A stretch of DNA of 8,046 nt from Gammaproteobacteria bacterium (GCA_027295975.1 JAPUJX010000264.1:1-8046), one strand, 5' to 3'; shown: positions 1 to 7,575, numbered from the stretch's first letter. Numbers and translations: made by a program. Notes: generated from the letters alone by a model not told the origin.

Positions 1-2
1 AC

Positions 3-578
3 GAAGATAGATTGCATCGCGCAGAAACCGTGCGAATAGACGGAGCCGTGGAATTCCTGGATATGCCTGAGGGGTTCGAGGAAAGGAACCGATACGCCAC
101 CGTTGAGTTCTACCTGTGGCAAGTCGCGCGATTGATCAGTGCGTTTGTCGTTGGTCTGACTTTTCTATGGTTGGTGCCCGGTTATCGTTCCGTGTCGATA
201 GGTGCCGGTGTTGATGCGTTCAAAACAGCGGGTATTGGATTCCTTATCATGGTGAGCGTGCCGATCTTGGCGGTCCTGGTCGCACTTTCGTTGGTTGGGT
301 TGCCGCTGTCGTTCATTGCAGTCGTCGCCTGGTTGCTGAGTCTGTACCTGGCCAAGACCGTCGTCGGAGCGGTCGTCGGGCGAATGTTACTGAGCGAGAG
401 TGACAGCCTTCCGCTGACGCTGCTGGTAGGCTTGGCCGTTGTCATCGTTGCGGTGAATTTACCGTTCATCGGCGGAATCATCAACTTCGTGCTCACGATT
501 GTCGGTCTGGGATTGCTTGTGCAGTACCTCTTCGGAATCTTGAGGGCGCGAGATTCGAGCGATTGGACCCCGGCCTGA
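3..578 (+). CDS. Bactofilin-like membrane protein, C-terminal part (5' end outside window)
   Basis: The reading frame is open to the left edge, so this is the C-terminal part of a longer protein; a TTG at position 12 could be read as a start, but no ribosome binding site precedes it and the hydrophilic beginning (VRIDGAVEF) looks like the end of a beta-helical repeat region. Counting from that TTG, hydrophobic segments lie at about residues 33-57, 73-95, 98-127, 134-150 and 152-177, with glycine and proline turns between them, followed by a short polar tail. This layout (short beta repeats, then four or five membrane helices) resembles 'polymer-forming cytoskeletal' (bactofilin-like) proteins carrying a C-terminal membrane domain. 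That assignment is from general resemblance, not from a diagnostic motif. Its partner and role are unknown. It is not obviously linked to the box genes, from which it is separated by a transporter pseudogene on the other strand. No terminator is visible after its stop codon. Confidence 0.6.
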   Translation, partial: EDRLHRAETVRIDGAVEFLDMPEGFEERNRYATVEFYLWQVARLISAFVVGLTFLWLVPGYRSVSIGAGVDAFKTAGIGFLIMVSVPILAVLVALSLVGLPLSFIAVVAWLLSLYLAKTVVGAVVGRMLLSESDSLPLTLLVGLAVVIVAVNLPFIGGIINFVLTIVGLGLLVQYLFGILRARDSSDWTPA

Positions 579-630
579 ATCGCGGCATAGCGCCATGACT
601 CCGGTTATCCCACTTAATCCTGATGCCCAG

Positions 631-1283
631 TCATCGTTGCCCACTGAAGGTCCACCAGAAGAACGGTACAAACGCAAACTTGGCCTCTTCGGAGTTGTTT
701 CCCTGAGCATCGAAACCCACCAACGCAAGCAACGGATAGGTAATTCCGATGGCCAACGCTCCTCCCGCCTTTGCCGTCAACGCCAGCAGCGAGAAGTACA
801 GACCGGTACGCTGCCCGCCGACCTCGACGTTGTCATAGTCCACCACGTCGGCGCCCATCGCTCCGGGGAATAAAAAAAGCGACCTCGGCGAGGAAGAAGG
901 CGATGAGGCCCAGTGAGTTGAACTGGACGTTACCCAATAGCTCGGCCTGATAGAAGATGAACAATCCCGACATGACCGCCCCCGGTATCGAGGCCATCGC
1001 ATCGGCCAGCAGCAGGCGGCGCATGTGAGGGTTGCGTAACACGAAGCTGAGGCCCTGCACCAGGCCAATACGCGGAGCGGACGCCGTCTTGCGTTCGCCG
1101 ACGACGCTCAAAGCGCCGAATACGCAGATCGGGGCGAAGATTATCGCCATCATGCCGAAGAAACTCAGCGCCTCGCACCCTGCCGGAGGAGTGCCATTGT
1201 ATTCGAGGATGGCTAGCGGTCCGAGGATGACGTTTTGCGCCAGAGCCTCGCACTCGATCTCGGGTAGAATAGTCCCCTCGAGG
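631..1283 (-). pseudogene. Remnant of a GPH-family (MFS) sugar:cation-type transporter, frameshifted and truncated
   Basis: Two minus-strand frames carry consecutive pieces of one transporter. The first (about 1283 down to 880) has two membrane helices around SFFGMMAIIFAPICVFGAL, then the segment LSFVLRNPHMRRLLLADA and a further helix region ending AFFLAEVAFF. The second (about 880 down to the TGA at 631-633) continues with GAMGADVVDYDNVEVGGQR and TGLYFSLLALTAKAGGALA, the GPH signature near helix 10 (ADVVDYD, G-R-x-G-LYF). The frames join at a run of seven A on the + strand (871-878 region), a typical slippage site. The roughly 215 recoverable residues compare with about 450 in the family. 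The N-terminal six helices are missing, and the stretch that should separate the FFLAE helix from ADVVDYD (cytoplasmic loop and helix 9) is absent. The C-terminus ends prematurely after FWWTFSGQR. A single sequencing error cannot explain all of these defects, so I call it a decayed gene. The original substrate cannot be inferred. Confidence 0.85.
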
Positions 1284-1302
1284 CGTTGAGTGCTGAAATA
1301 CG

Positions 1303-2997
1303 ATGAGTTCCTACGTAGTCGAGCAGGCGAACGATGTGGTCGCTCTCGACTTTCAAACACACCCGGCTCGTTACAAACACTGGCAGCTCGGTATCACACC
1401 GCCCTACGCCACTTTGAGTCTGTCGGTGGCCGAAGATGGAGGTGTCTTTCCCGGTTACCGGTTGAAACGCAACTCTTACGACATTGGCGTGGACATCGAA
1501 CTCTCTGACGCCGTGATGCGCCTGAGATTCGAGCATCCCGAGGTCCGGGCGGTGGTCATCACTTCTGCACTGGCCGACTCGTTCTGCGCTGGAGCAAACA
1601 TACAAATGCTTGGTCAGGCATCTCACGAGCACAAGGTAAACTTCTGCAAGTTCACTAACGAGACCCGCAACGCCATCGAGGACGCGTCCGCTCATTCCGG
1701 GCAACGTTATATGGCAGCCATCAACGGTACCGCGGCCGGCGGCGGTTTTGAGCTGGCGTTGGCAACCGACTACCTGCTGCTGGTCGATGACGGCAACACT
1801 GCAGTCTCGTTGCCCGAGGTGTCGCTTCTGGCTGTGTTACCGGGAACCGGCGGCCTCACGCGTCTCGTGGACAAACGCAAGATCCGCCGCGACATCGCAG
1901 ATGTTTTCTGCACGTTGGAGGAAGGGATGCGCAGCTCCCGCGCGCTGAAAAACAAGCTGGTCGACGAAACGGTACCGCGCTCGAGGTTCAACGAGAGGGT
2001 CGCGGAGTTGGCTATGGAACTTGCCGGTGGATCGGATCGGCCAACCGATCGAACGGGCATTCCCCTCACTCCGCTGCGTAGGAACAACAGGAGCGACGGC
2101 ATCGATTATGAGCATCTGCGTGTCGACTACCAATCGGGATTGGCGACCATATGGTTACGAGGCCCACAAGCTCCGGCGCCGGCGGATGCAGCAGGAATTG
2201 AAAAAGAGGGTGCGAGTTTCTGGCCACTGGCCTTGTTGCGAGAGTTGGACGATGCGCTGCTGCATCTGCGTTTCAACGAGCCCTCGCTGGGTACTCTGGT
2301 GTTCAAGAGCGTCGGCGATCTCGATCGCGCGCTCGGCTACGACGCGCTGCTGATCGAGCATAATGACGACTGGCTGGTCCGGGAGGTCAATCTGTATGCC
2401 ACTCGCGTGTTCAAAAGACTCGATCTCACCGCTAGATCTCTGTTTGCCTTGATCGAGCCGGGGAGTTGTTTCGCCGGGTGGCTCAGCGAGATCCTTTTTG
2501 CCGTGGACCGCAGTTACATCCTCGAGGGAACCTCCGACACCTCCGACGGCGAAGAGGAAGATGAACCGGCAGGAATTGTGTTGAGCGAAAGTAACTTCGG
2601 CCGCCACCCCATGGTGAACGGTCTCAGCCGACTGCGGACACGGTTTCTGGGTGAACCCGATACATTGAGCCGCGTGCACACCCTGGCGGGCGTCACACTA
2701 TTTGCCCAGCCAGCGCTGAAAGAAGGCCTGGTTACCTTTGCGCTCGATGACATCGATTGGGAGGACGAGATTCGGCTGCTGCTGGAAGAACGATCGAGTT
2801 TTTCGCCCGATGCGCTGAGCGGGATGGAAGCAAATCTGCGTTTTCCCGGACCGGAAACCATGGAAAGTAAGATTTTCGCTCGCCTGAGCACCTGGCAGAA
2901 CTGGATATTCCAACGGCCAAACGCGGTCGGTGAAAAAGGCGCGCTGCCGCTCTTCGGTTCCGGGCGACGGCCGGATTTTGACAAGAACAGAGTTTAG
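1303..2997 (+). CDS. boxC: BoxC, 2,3-epoxybenzoyl-CoA dihydrolase (ring-opening lyase)
   Basis: A 564-residue member of the crotonase superfamily. BoxC converts 2,3-epoxybenzoyl-CoA and two waters into 3,4-dehydroadipyl-CoA semialdehyde and formate in the cytoplasm, without oxygen. The N-terminal half shows the BoxC opening DFQTHPARYKHW (about 16-27), GYRLKRNSYDIGVDIELSDA, and the oxyanion-hole strands CAGAN (95-99) and NGTAAGGGFE (141-150), with E150 and E172 at the positions where crotonases carry acidic residues. The C-terminal half ends with the family signature WQNWIFQRPNAVGEKGAL, then a DFDKNRV tail. Length is close to the roughly 555 residues of characterised BoxC proteins. A short acidic stretch at about 412-421 (DTSDGEEEDE) looks like an insertion relative to the Azoarcus protein as I remember it. 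ATG 1303 gives an N-terminus of the expected length, though the upstream ribosome binding site is poor. boxB follows after 10 bases. Confidence 0.96.
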   Translation: MSSYVVEQANDVVALDFQTHPARYKHWQLGITPPYATLSLSVAEDGGVFPGYRLKRNSYDIGVDIELSDAVMRLRFEHPEVRAVVITSALADSFCAGANIQMLGQASHEHKVNFCKFTNETRNAIEDASAHSGQRYMAAINGTAAGGGFELALATDYLLLVDDGNTAVSLPEVSLLAVLPGTGGLTRLVDKRKIRRDIADVFCTLEEGMRSSRALKNKLVDETVPRSRFNERVAELAMELAGGSDRPTDRTGIPLTPLRRNNRSDGIDYEHLRVDYQSGLATIWLRGPQAPAPADAAGIEKEGASFWPLALLRELDDALLHLRFNEPSLGTLVFKSVGDLDRALGYDALLIEHNDDWLVREVNLYATRVFKRLDLTARSLFALIEPGSCFAGWLSEILFAVDRSYILEGTSDTSDGEEEDEPAGIVLSESNFGRHPMVNGLSRLRTRFLGEPDTLSRVHTLAGVTLFAQPALKEGLVTFALDDIDWEDEIRLLLEERSSFSPDALSGMEANLRFPGPETMESKIFARLSTWQNWIFQRPNAVGEKGALPLFGSGRRPDFDKNRV

Positions 2998-3000
2998 GAG
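2996..3000 (+). promoter_or_regulatory. Ribosome binding site of boxB, fixing a TTG start
   Basis: AGGAG overlaps the boxC stop codon (TAG 2995-2997) and lies seven bases before TTG 3008. This spacing, plus homology beginning right after that TTG, selects 3008 over the in-frame ATG at 2930, which would sit inside boxC and add 26 residues with no family resemblance. Confidence 0.85.
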
Positions 3001-3007
3001 TCGGATT

Positions 3008-4447
3008 TTGGCAACGGTGAATTACGACACTCTGATACCGAACAATGTAAATCTATCCACCGACCTGCGGCTGCAGCGGGCGTTGGAGAAGTGGCATCCA
3101 AAGTTCTTGAACTGGTGGTTACAACGAGGGCCCACGGATTTCCAGACTAACGAGGTTTATCTGCGGACGGCCATTGGTGTCGACAGGGGTAACTGGGCGA
3201 AATTCGGGTTCGTCCGAATGCCCGATTACCGGTGGGGTATCCTGCTGGCGCCGGCCGTGGAGAATCGCAAGATCCCATTCGGAGAACACACGGGTGAACC
3301 CGCCTGGCAGGAAGTACCCGGCGAGTACCGCGGGCTGATCAGGCGCCTTCTGGTAGTTCAGGGTGATACCGAACCTGCATCGGTCGAGCAGCAGCGGTTT
3401 CTCGGCCATACCGCGCCTTCCCTTTACGACATGCGCAACCTGTTTCAAGTCAACGTGGAAGAGGCCCGACATCTATGGGCAATGGTTTATCTGCTGCACA
3501 AATATTTTGGCCGCGATGGCAGGGAAGAGGCGGAGATGCTTCTGGAACGCACATCGGGAGATGAGGACAAGCCGAGAATTCTCGGCGCGTTCAACGAGGA
3601 AACTCCGGACTGGTTGTCTTTCTTTCTATTCACGAGCTTCACCGACCGCGACGGCAAGATGCAGCTGGAATGCCTTGCACAATCCGGATTCGATCCGCTG
3701 TCGCGCACCTGCCGCTTCATGCTCACGGAGGAAGGACACCACATGTTCGTGGGTAAAAGCGGGATCGAGCGAATTCTGGCACGCACCTGTCAGGTTATGA
3801 ACGACGCCGGCATTTCCGACCCGACCGATGAAGGCGCCGTTCGTGCCCTCGACGTCATGGATCTGCCTACCATTCAGAGGAAGATGAATTTCCACTTCTC
3901 GGTAACCCTCGACCTCTTTGGCTCGGAAATTTCCACCAATGCCGCCAACGCGTTCACCGCCGGTATCAAAGGTCGTTTCCATGAAGTAGATATTGCGGAC
4001 GATCATCGGCTGCTGAACGACAACTACCCGCTACTGCAATACGAAAACGGCAGATTCGCCGTCAACCAGGTACCAGCGATCAACGCAATCAACGCGCGGC
4101 TGCTGGACGACTACATCGACGACTGCGAAAACGTCGTGACCGCGTGGAACAAAACGATTGCCAAATCAAACATCGACTTCGCCCTGTCGTTACCCCACCG
4201 TGCATTCAATCGTCAGATCGGCAGTTTTGCCGATCTGAATGTCACCCCAGCGGGCGGTGTCCTCAACGACGCAGACTGGGCGGCGGTAAAACACCAGTTC
4301 CTGCCTTCCCGGGAAGATCTCGGATATATTCTCTCGCTGATGAAAGCATCGCTGAGCGCGGGCTCTTACGCCTCCTGGATCGCGCCGCCAAAAAACGGCG
4401 TTGGCGGCAAACCCGGAAATTTCGAGTACGTCCGCATCACATGCTGA
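3008..4447 (+). CDS. boxB: BoxB, benzoyl-CoA 2,3-epoxidase (diiron oxygenase component)
   Basis: A 479-residue class I diiron oxygenase. With the reductase BoxA and NADPH it inserts one oxygen atom into benzoyl-CoA to give the 2,3-epoxide, the committed step of aerobic benzoyl-CoA degradation. Family signatures include the opening NYDTLIPNNVNL, FLNWW, NEVYLRTA, MPDYRWGI (about 74-81) and the diiron helices. Ligand candidates, numbered from TTG 3008, are E122, E152 and H155 (EARH), D213, and E242 and H245 (EGHH). These match the ligands I recall for Azoarcus BoxB (E120, E150, H153, D211, E240, H243) with a constant offset of two, so the active site appears intact. Length agrees with the family (about 473-480). 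The start is a TTG with a good ribosome binding site overlapping the boxC stop. The 3' end overlaps the next gene by seven bases (ATGCTGA). No boxA is present in the window, so electrons must come from a reductase encoded elsewhere. Confidence 0.97.
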   Translation: MATVNYDTLIPNNVNLSTDLRLQRALEKWHPKFLNWWLQRGPTDFQTNEVYLRTAIGVDRGNWAKFGFVRMPDYRWGILLAPAVENRKIPFGEHTGEPAWQEVPGEYRGLIRRLLVVQGDTEPASVEQQRFLGHTAPSLYDMRNLFQVNVEEARHLWAMVYLLHKYFGRDGREEAEMLLERTSGDEDKPRILGAFNEETPDWLSFFLFTSFTDRDGKMQLECLAQSGFDPLSRTCRFMLTEEGHHMFVGKSGIERILARTCQVMNDAGISDPTDEGAVRALDVMDLPTIQRKMNFHFSVTLDLFGSEISTNAANAFTAGIKGRFHEVDIADDHRLLNDNYPLLQYENGRFAVNQVPAINAINARLLDDYIDDCENVVTAWNKTIAKSNIDFALSLPHRAFNRQIGSFADLNVTPAGGVLNDADWAAVKHQFLPSREDLGYILSLMKASLSAGSYASWIAPPKNGVGGKPGNFEYVRITC

Positions 4448-5679
4448 ATCGCCGCAACCTGCTCGCCTGGGGAGCCTGTTCCACGTGGCTGGGTGGAGTT
4501 CGTGCGGGAATTCGCGAACATCCTCTGGAGAGCAGCACCATGCGCCAACGCATCGAACGGGACATTCGCGCCTGGGACGCAATTGCCGAACACCGAACCG
4601 GCACCGCAGGCGCTTCACGAACCGCGGCCTGGCTTGCAGCCGAAATACGTGCTTGCGGCCTGGAACCAAAAATCGATCGGTTCCCATTCGAGCGTCGAGT
4701 ATTACACGTGTGTTCGTTCGAAGCGGGCGCACACCGCGCGGACGGGGTGCCGCTTTTTGATGGCGGTTACACCGATTCGAACGGGGTCAGCGGTGTGCTC
4801 GGCTCGTTGGGCTCCCGGGCCGCTATCGGACTGACCGAGTTCTCCCCCACCCCTCGTGGCAACGTTTCCCTCGACGCGGCGCGCCGGAAGTCCACCCACT
4901 CGGCAATCATCGCCGTCGCACGCGGGGATGCCGTTCGTCCAGGCTTGAGTTTACTGAACGCAGACGCCTATCGAACACCGTATGGTCCGCCGGTGTTGCA
5001 GGTCGCGACAAAACATCGTGATTGGCTGCAAACCACCCGCGCCAACGGGGTGGTTGCAACGCTGATTGCACACTCAACCCTCGAGGCAACTCAGGCAGGC
5101 AACGTGCAGGTCACCATTCCGGGCCGCAATCCGGCGTTGGCGCCCCTGGTGATCATGACCCCCCTCAGTGCGTGGTGGACGTGTACTTCCGAACGCGCCG
5201 GAGGAATCACGATCTGGCTCGAGTGCATCCGGCTTTTCACCGCCAACAGGCCCCATCGCGATCTTATTTTCACAGCCAACACCGGCCACGAACTCGGTCA
5301 TGTTGGTCTTGACCACTATCTCCAGCAAAACCCGACACTGGTCAGGGATGCCCATGCCTGGATTCATCTCGGGGCCAACTTCGCTGCCAGAAACGGAGGG
5401 ATTCGTTTTCAAACCTCGAACGACAGGTATCAGACCCGAGGTTTACGTGCCTTCGACAAACAAAACGTCGTCATAGCGGATGTGACCCCTCCCGGACAAC
5501 GACCTTATGGCGAAGCGCGCAACATCTACGATGGTGACGGACAGTACATTTCCCTGCTCGGCGGCAATAGCCTGTTTCATCATCCCGACGATCGCTGGCC
5601 CGAGGCGGTGGACCTCGATAAGACACATCAAGTGACCAAAGCCATGCTCGACATTGTCACTCAGCTCAGCCGTGCTTGA
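4441..5679 (+). CDS. M28-like (aminopeptidase-fold) exported protein with altered metal site
   Basis: A 412-residue protein starting at an ATG that overlaps the boxB stop (ATGCTGA), implying translational coupling. An in-frame ATG at 4144 lies inside boxB and is rejected. The N-terminus (MLNRRNLLAWGACSTWLGG, with a possible cut after VRA at 22) resembles a weak Tat or Sec signal, suggesting export; a lipoprotein site is not convincing. The rest follows the zinc-peptidase family M28 layout: an N-terminal REGTAGA-like segment (HRTGTAGAS), a PA-like middle region, then a core. In M28 the core starts with an H-x-D motif, but here it reads TPLSAWW (240-246). The G-A-x-D motif reads TSER (E251 at the Asp position), the double Glu reads GHELGH (E284), the Asp-ligand strand reads IHLGAN, and the final His persists in HHPDDRWPE (H380/H381). 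Most classical ligands are therefore changed, so it may be a non-peptidase or use a different site. The substrate is unknown and any link to benzoate metabolism is inference from position. Confidence 0.7.
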   Translation: MLNRRNLLAWGACSTWLGGVRAGIREHPLESSTMRQRIERDIRAWDAIAEHRTGTAGASRTAAWLAAEIRACGLEPKIDRFPFERRVLHVCSFEAGAHRADGVPLFDGGYTDSNGVSGVLGSLGSRAAIGLTEFSPTPRGNVSLDAARRKSTHSAIIAVARGDAVRPGLSLLNADAYRTPYGPPVLQVATKHRDWLQTTRANGVVATLIAHSTLEATQAGNVQVTIPGRNPALAPLVIMTPLSAWWTCTSERAGGITIWLECIRLFTANRPHRDLIFTANTGHELGHVGLDHYLQQNPTLVRDAHAWIHLGANFAARNGGIRFQTSNDRYQTRGLRAFDKQNVVIADVTPPGQRPYGEARNIYDGDGQYISLLGGNSLFHHPDDRWPEAVDLDKTHQVTKAMLDIVTQLSRA

Positions 5680-6346
5680 GATTCTTTATCACGGCGCCGA
5701 TCTACTGGTCATAAACAAGCCTCCCAACATCTCACTTCTGGCTGATCGTTCCGGAGCACCCAATCTCTGGGACGAGATCAAAACATCGTCCAAAGTCAGC
5801 AAACCTTATCTGGTACACCGCCTGGACAAAGGTACCAGCGGCGTGTTGCTCGTTGCCCTGAATCAGCAAACACAAACGGCGTTGACCAAGGCATTTCGAC
5901 AACATCGGGTCGGCAAGTTCTATATTGCGTGGGTTACGGGATCGTTGGACCTTGCCGGCTCCGGGCATATTGAGCTTCCGCTCAAGAAAGGCAGGAAAAG
6001 CCGTTACCGGGTAGCGGGTCAGAGAGCCGACATCGTCTGCCGCAATCGACGCTGGCGCCTCGAACCACAGACCGACGCCGGGTATCCAAGCCACACAGTT
6101 TTACGGTCTCTCGTGCATCGTTGTGACCGCTCGCTGGTGTTACTCAAACCCACCACCGGTCGAACCCACCAACTCAGAGTTCATCTTGCCTGGATCGGCC
6201 ACCCAGTGATGGGCGACTCCCTCTACGGGAAACCCCAGTCAATCGAACAATCCGCACCTCGTTTACAGCTGCACTGCCGGAAACTCGTGGTACCCGGCTG
6301 GGGCCGTTTTCTCGCATTACCCAAAGATGGATGGCTTGACGCATAA
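5672..6346 (+). CDS. RluA-type RNA pseudouridine synthase without S4 domain
   Basis: This enzyme isomerises specific uridines in rRNA or tRNA to pseudouridine. The catalytic motif HRLDKGTSG is present, with the nucleophilic Asp at residue 52 counted from GTG 5672. Further family segments are VINKPPNISL at the start, KFYIAWVTG, and the C-terminal block PTTGRTHQLRVHLAWIGHPV followed by GDSLYG. At about 224 residues it is a single catalytic domain without the N-terminal S4 RNA-binding domain of RluC and RluD, similar in size to RluA. The sequence does not identify the target uridine, so no gene symbol is given. GTG 5672 overlaps the upstream stop by eight bases, and a TTG at 5654 adding six residues is the alternative; neither has a strong ribosome binding site, so coupling to the M28-like gene is likely. 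It is the last gene before the terminator at 6368-6391. A housekeeping RNA-modification gene here is probably a neighbour rather than a pathway member. Confidence 0.93.
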   Translation: MLEILYHGADLLVINKPPNISLLADRSGAPNLWDEIKTSSKVSKPYLVHRLDKGTSGVLLVALNQQTQTALTKAFRQHRVGKFYIAWVTGSLDLAGSGHIELPLKKGRKSRYRVAGQRADIVCRNRRWRLEPQTDAGYPSHTVLRSLVHRCDRSLVLLKPTTGRTHQLRVHLAWIGHPVMGDSLYGKPQSIEQSAPRLQLHCRKLVVPGWGRFLALPKDGWLDA

Positions 6347-6367
6347 ACCCATCCTGGTCCCATCGAT

Positions 6368-6391
6368 GAAGGCCCGGATCCGGGCTTTTTT
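6368..6391 (+). terminator. Rho-independent terminator after the box cluster
   Basis: GCCCGGATCCGGGC at 6372-6385 is a perfect 14-base palindrome that can form a GC-rich hairpin with a GATC loop. It is followed directly by six T (6386-6391) and preceded by AAG, which can extend the stem by pairing with the T run. It lies 22 bases after the pseudouridine-synthase stop codon and closes the boxC-to-pseudouridine-synthase unit. The mirrored upstream strand has no long T run, so it is expected to act mainly on the + strand. Confidence 0.88.
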
Positions 6392-6406
6392 GGATACACT
6401 GCCGAT

Positions 6407-7549
6407 ATGACCGTCAATAATCCAGTTCGAGTCTTCTCGATTTTCATGCTGCTCTGGTTATGTCTCCCTCATCCCACCGCCCGGGCGGAAGATACTCCCC
6501 TGAATCTCCTCCTGGTGACCCTGGATGGCGTGCGCTGGCAGGAAGTTTTCGGAGGGGTCGACCTGGACTTGATCGAGGATAAACGTTATTCCAAAAATCC
6601 CGAACTATTGAAGAAATCCTACTGGCACACTCAAAAGACCGAACGGCGGATACGGCTTTTCCCCTTTCTGTGGTCGACAATCGCAACCCAGGGAGTACTG
6701 ATTGGTGACCGGAACCAGGAAAGTTTTCTGGAAGTGGGTAACCTGTGGTGGTTTTCCTACCCGGGCTACAATGAAATTCTGACGGGGCAGTCAGATCCAG
6801 CCATCGTCTCCAACGATCGCAACTGGAACGCGAACGTCACCTTCCTGGAAATTCTCAATGGCATCAATGGTTTCAACAACCGTGTCATGGCTTTCGGTTC
6901 CTGGGACGTTTTTCCCTACATCATCAACACCCAGCGAAGCGGACTACCGGTAAACGCAGGACTCACCACCGCAACGCCCGAGGCGACCGAACAGATCCTT
7001 CGACTGAACAAGGCGTCCGCTTACGCCCCCAGGCTGTGGCCGACGGTTCGACTCGACTTCATCACCCACGGATACGCGATGGAGGCACTCGAGAGCCAAC
7101 GGCCGAGGGTAATCTACATTGCCTATGGTGAAACCGACGACTTTGCCCACGATGGCAGTTATGACCGATACATCGATGCGGCACACCGGACAGATCGGAT
7201 GCTGCAGGATCTCTGGAATTGGCTCCAGGGGGACCCCTTCTACCGAAACCAAACCGTACTGATCATTACCACCGACCACGGTAGAGGCAACACGCCCGAC
7301 GGCTGGCCCCATCATGCCAGCGCCCGCGCGATGGCAAAACTCGATAGCCAGGACGGGCGCGAAGGTGTGCCGGGGTCCGACCAGATCTGGCTCGCAGCCA
7401 TCGGGCCCACCATTCGGTCCAAGGGCCTGATCAAGGGTCGGTGGAAACAATCACAGATAGCGGCAACGGCACTGGCGAGCCTCCTGCTGGATCCGGCGAA
7501 AATCATGCCGGAGGCAGACCAGGCCATGGGCCGACTGCTGCTGCACTAG
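6407..7549 (+). CDS. Secreted alkaline-phosphatase-superfamily phosphohydrolase/phosphodiesterase
   Basis: A 380-residue metalloenzyme of the alkaline phosphatase superfamily with a clear Sec signal peptide (hydrophobic 9-20, cut likely after ARA at 27), hence periplasmic or secreted. The metal site can be traced: D40 in VTLDGVRW, the probable nucleophile S117 in SYPGYNEILTG (aligning with the TFPNHYTLVTG block of nucleotide pyrophosphatases/phosphodiesterases, where it is Thr), D244 and H248 in TDDFAHDG, D290 and H291 in TTDHG, and H302/H303 in GWPHH. The set looks complete, so the enzyme is probably active, likely as a phosphomonoesterase or phosphodiesterase releasing phosphate from organic substrates. 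The exact substrate cannot be read from the sequence. It starts 16 bases after the terminator's T run with no clear Shine-Dalgarno sequence, so it has its own promoter or depends on read-through. It converges on the LRAT-like gene with 26 bases between the stops. Confidence 0.9.
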   Translation: MTVNNPVRVFSIFMLLWLCLPHPTARAEDTPLNLLLVTLDGVRWQEVFGGVDLDLIEDKRYSKNPELLKKSYWHTQKTERRIRLFPFLWSTIATQGVLIGDRNQESFLEVGNLWWFSYPGYNEILTGQSDPAIVSNDRNWNANVTFLEILNGINGFNNRVMAFGSWDVFPYIINTQRSGLPVNAGLTTATPEATEQILRLNKASAYAPRLWPTVRLDFITHGYAMEALESQRPRVIYIAYGETDDFAHDGSYDRYIDAAHRTDRMLQDLWNWLQGDPFYRNQTVLIITTDHGRGNTPDGWPHHASARAMAKLDSQDGREGVPGSDQIWLAAIGPTIRSKGLIKGRWKQSQIAATALASLLLDPAKIMPEADQAMGRLLLH

Positions 7550-7575
7550 GGAATCTAGCCGTTAGTGGGAGGACT

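Noticed and set aside
1265..1270. TAGAAT as a -10 box for boxC.
   Set aside because: No -35-like hexamer is found at 16-18 bases upstream, and it lies within the transporter remnant, so support is too weak to list.
1213..1704. Minus-strand open frame overlapping the start of boxC.
   Set aside because: It shows no recognisable motif and is antisense to strongly conserved BoxC sequence.
2930..3007. In-frame N-terminal extension of BoxB from ATG 2930.
   Set aside because: It lies inside boxC, has no family resemblance, and the AGGAG at 2996-3000 with TTG 3008 gives the expected N-terminus.
3626..4006. Minus-strand open frame inside boxB.
   Set aside because: It is a shadow of boxB with no family features.
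4144..4440. In-frame extension of the M28-like protein from an upstream ATG.
   Set aside because: It is entirely within boxB, and the signal-like N-terminus begins at ATG 4441.
4441..4506. Lipoprotein signal at the N-terminus of the M28-like protein (Cys13).
   Set aside because: The residues before the Cys (AWGA) do not fit a lipobox, and the hydrophobic stretch before it is too short.
4190..4732. Minus-strand open frame spanning the boxB to M28-like junction.
   Set aside because: It covers two real genes on the other strand, is arginine-rich as shadow frames often are, and has no motif.
6336..6341. TTGACG as a -35 box for the phosphatase gene.
   Set aside because: No -10-like hexamer occurs at 16-18 bases downstream, and a terminator lies between it and the gene.
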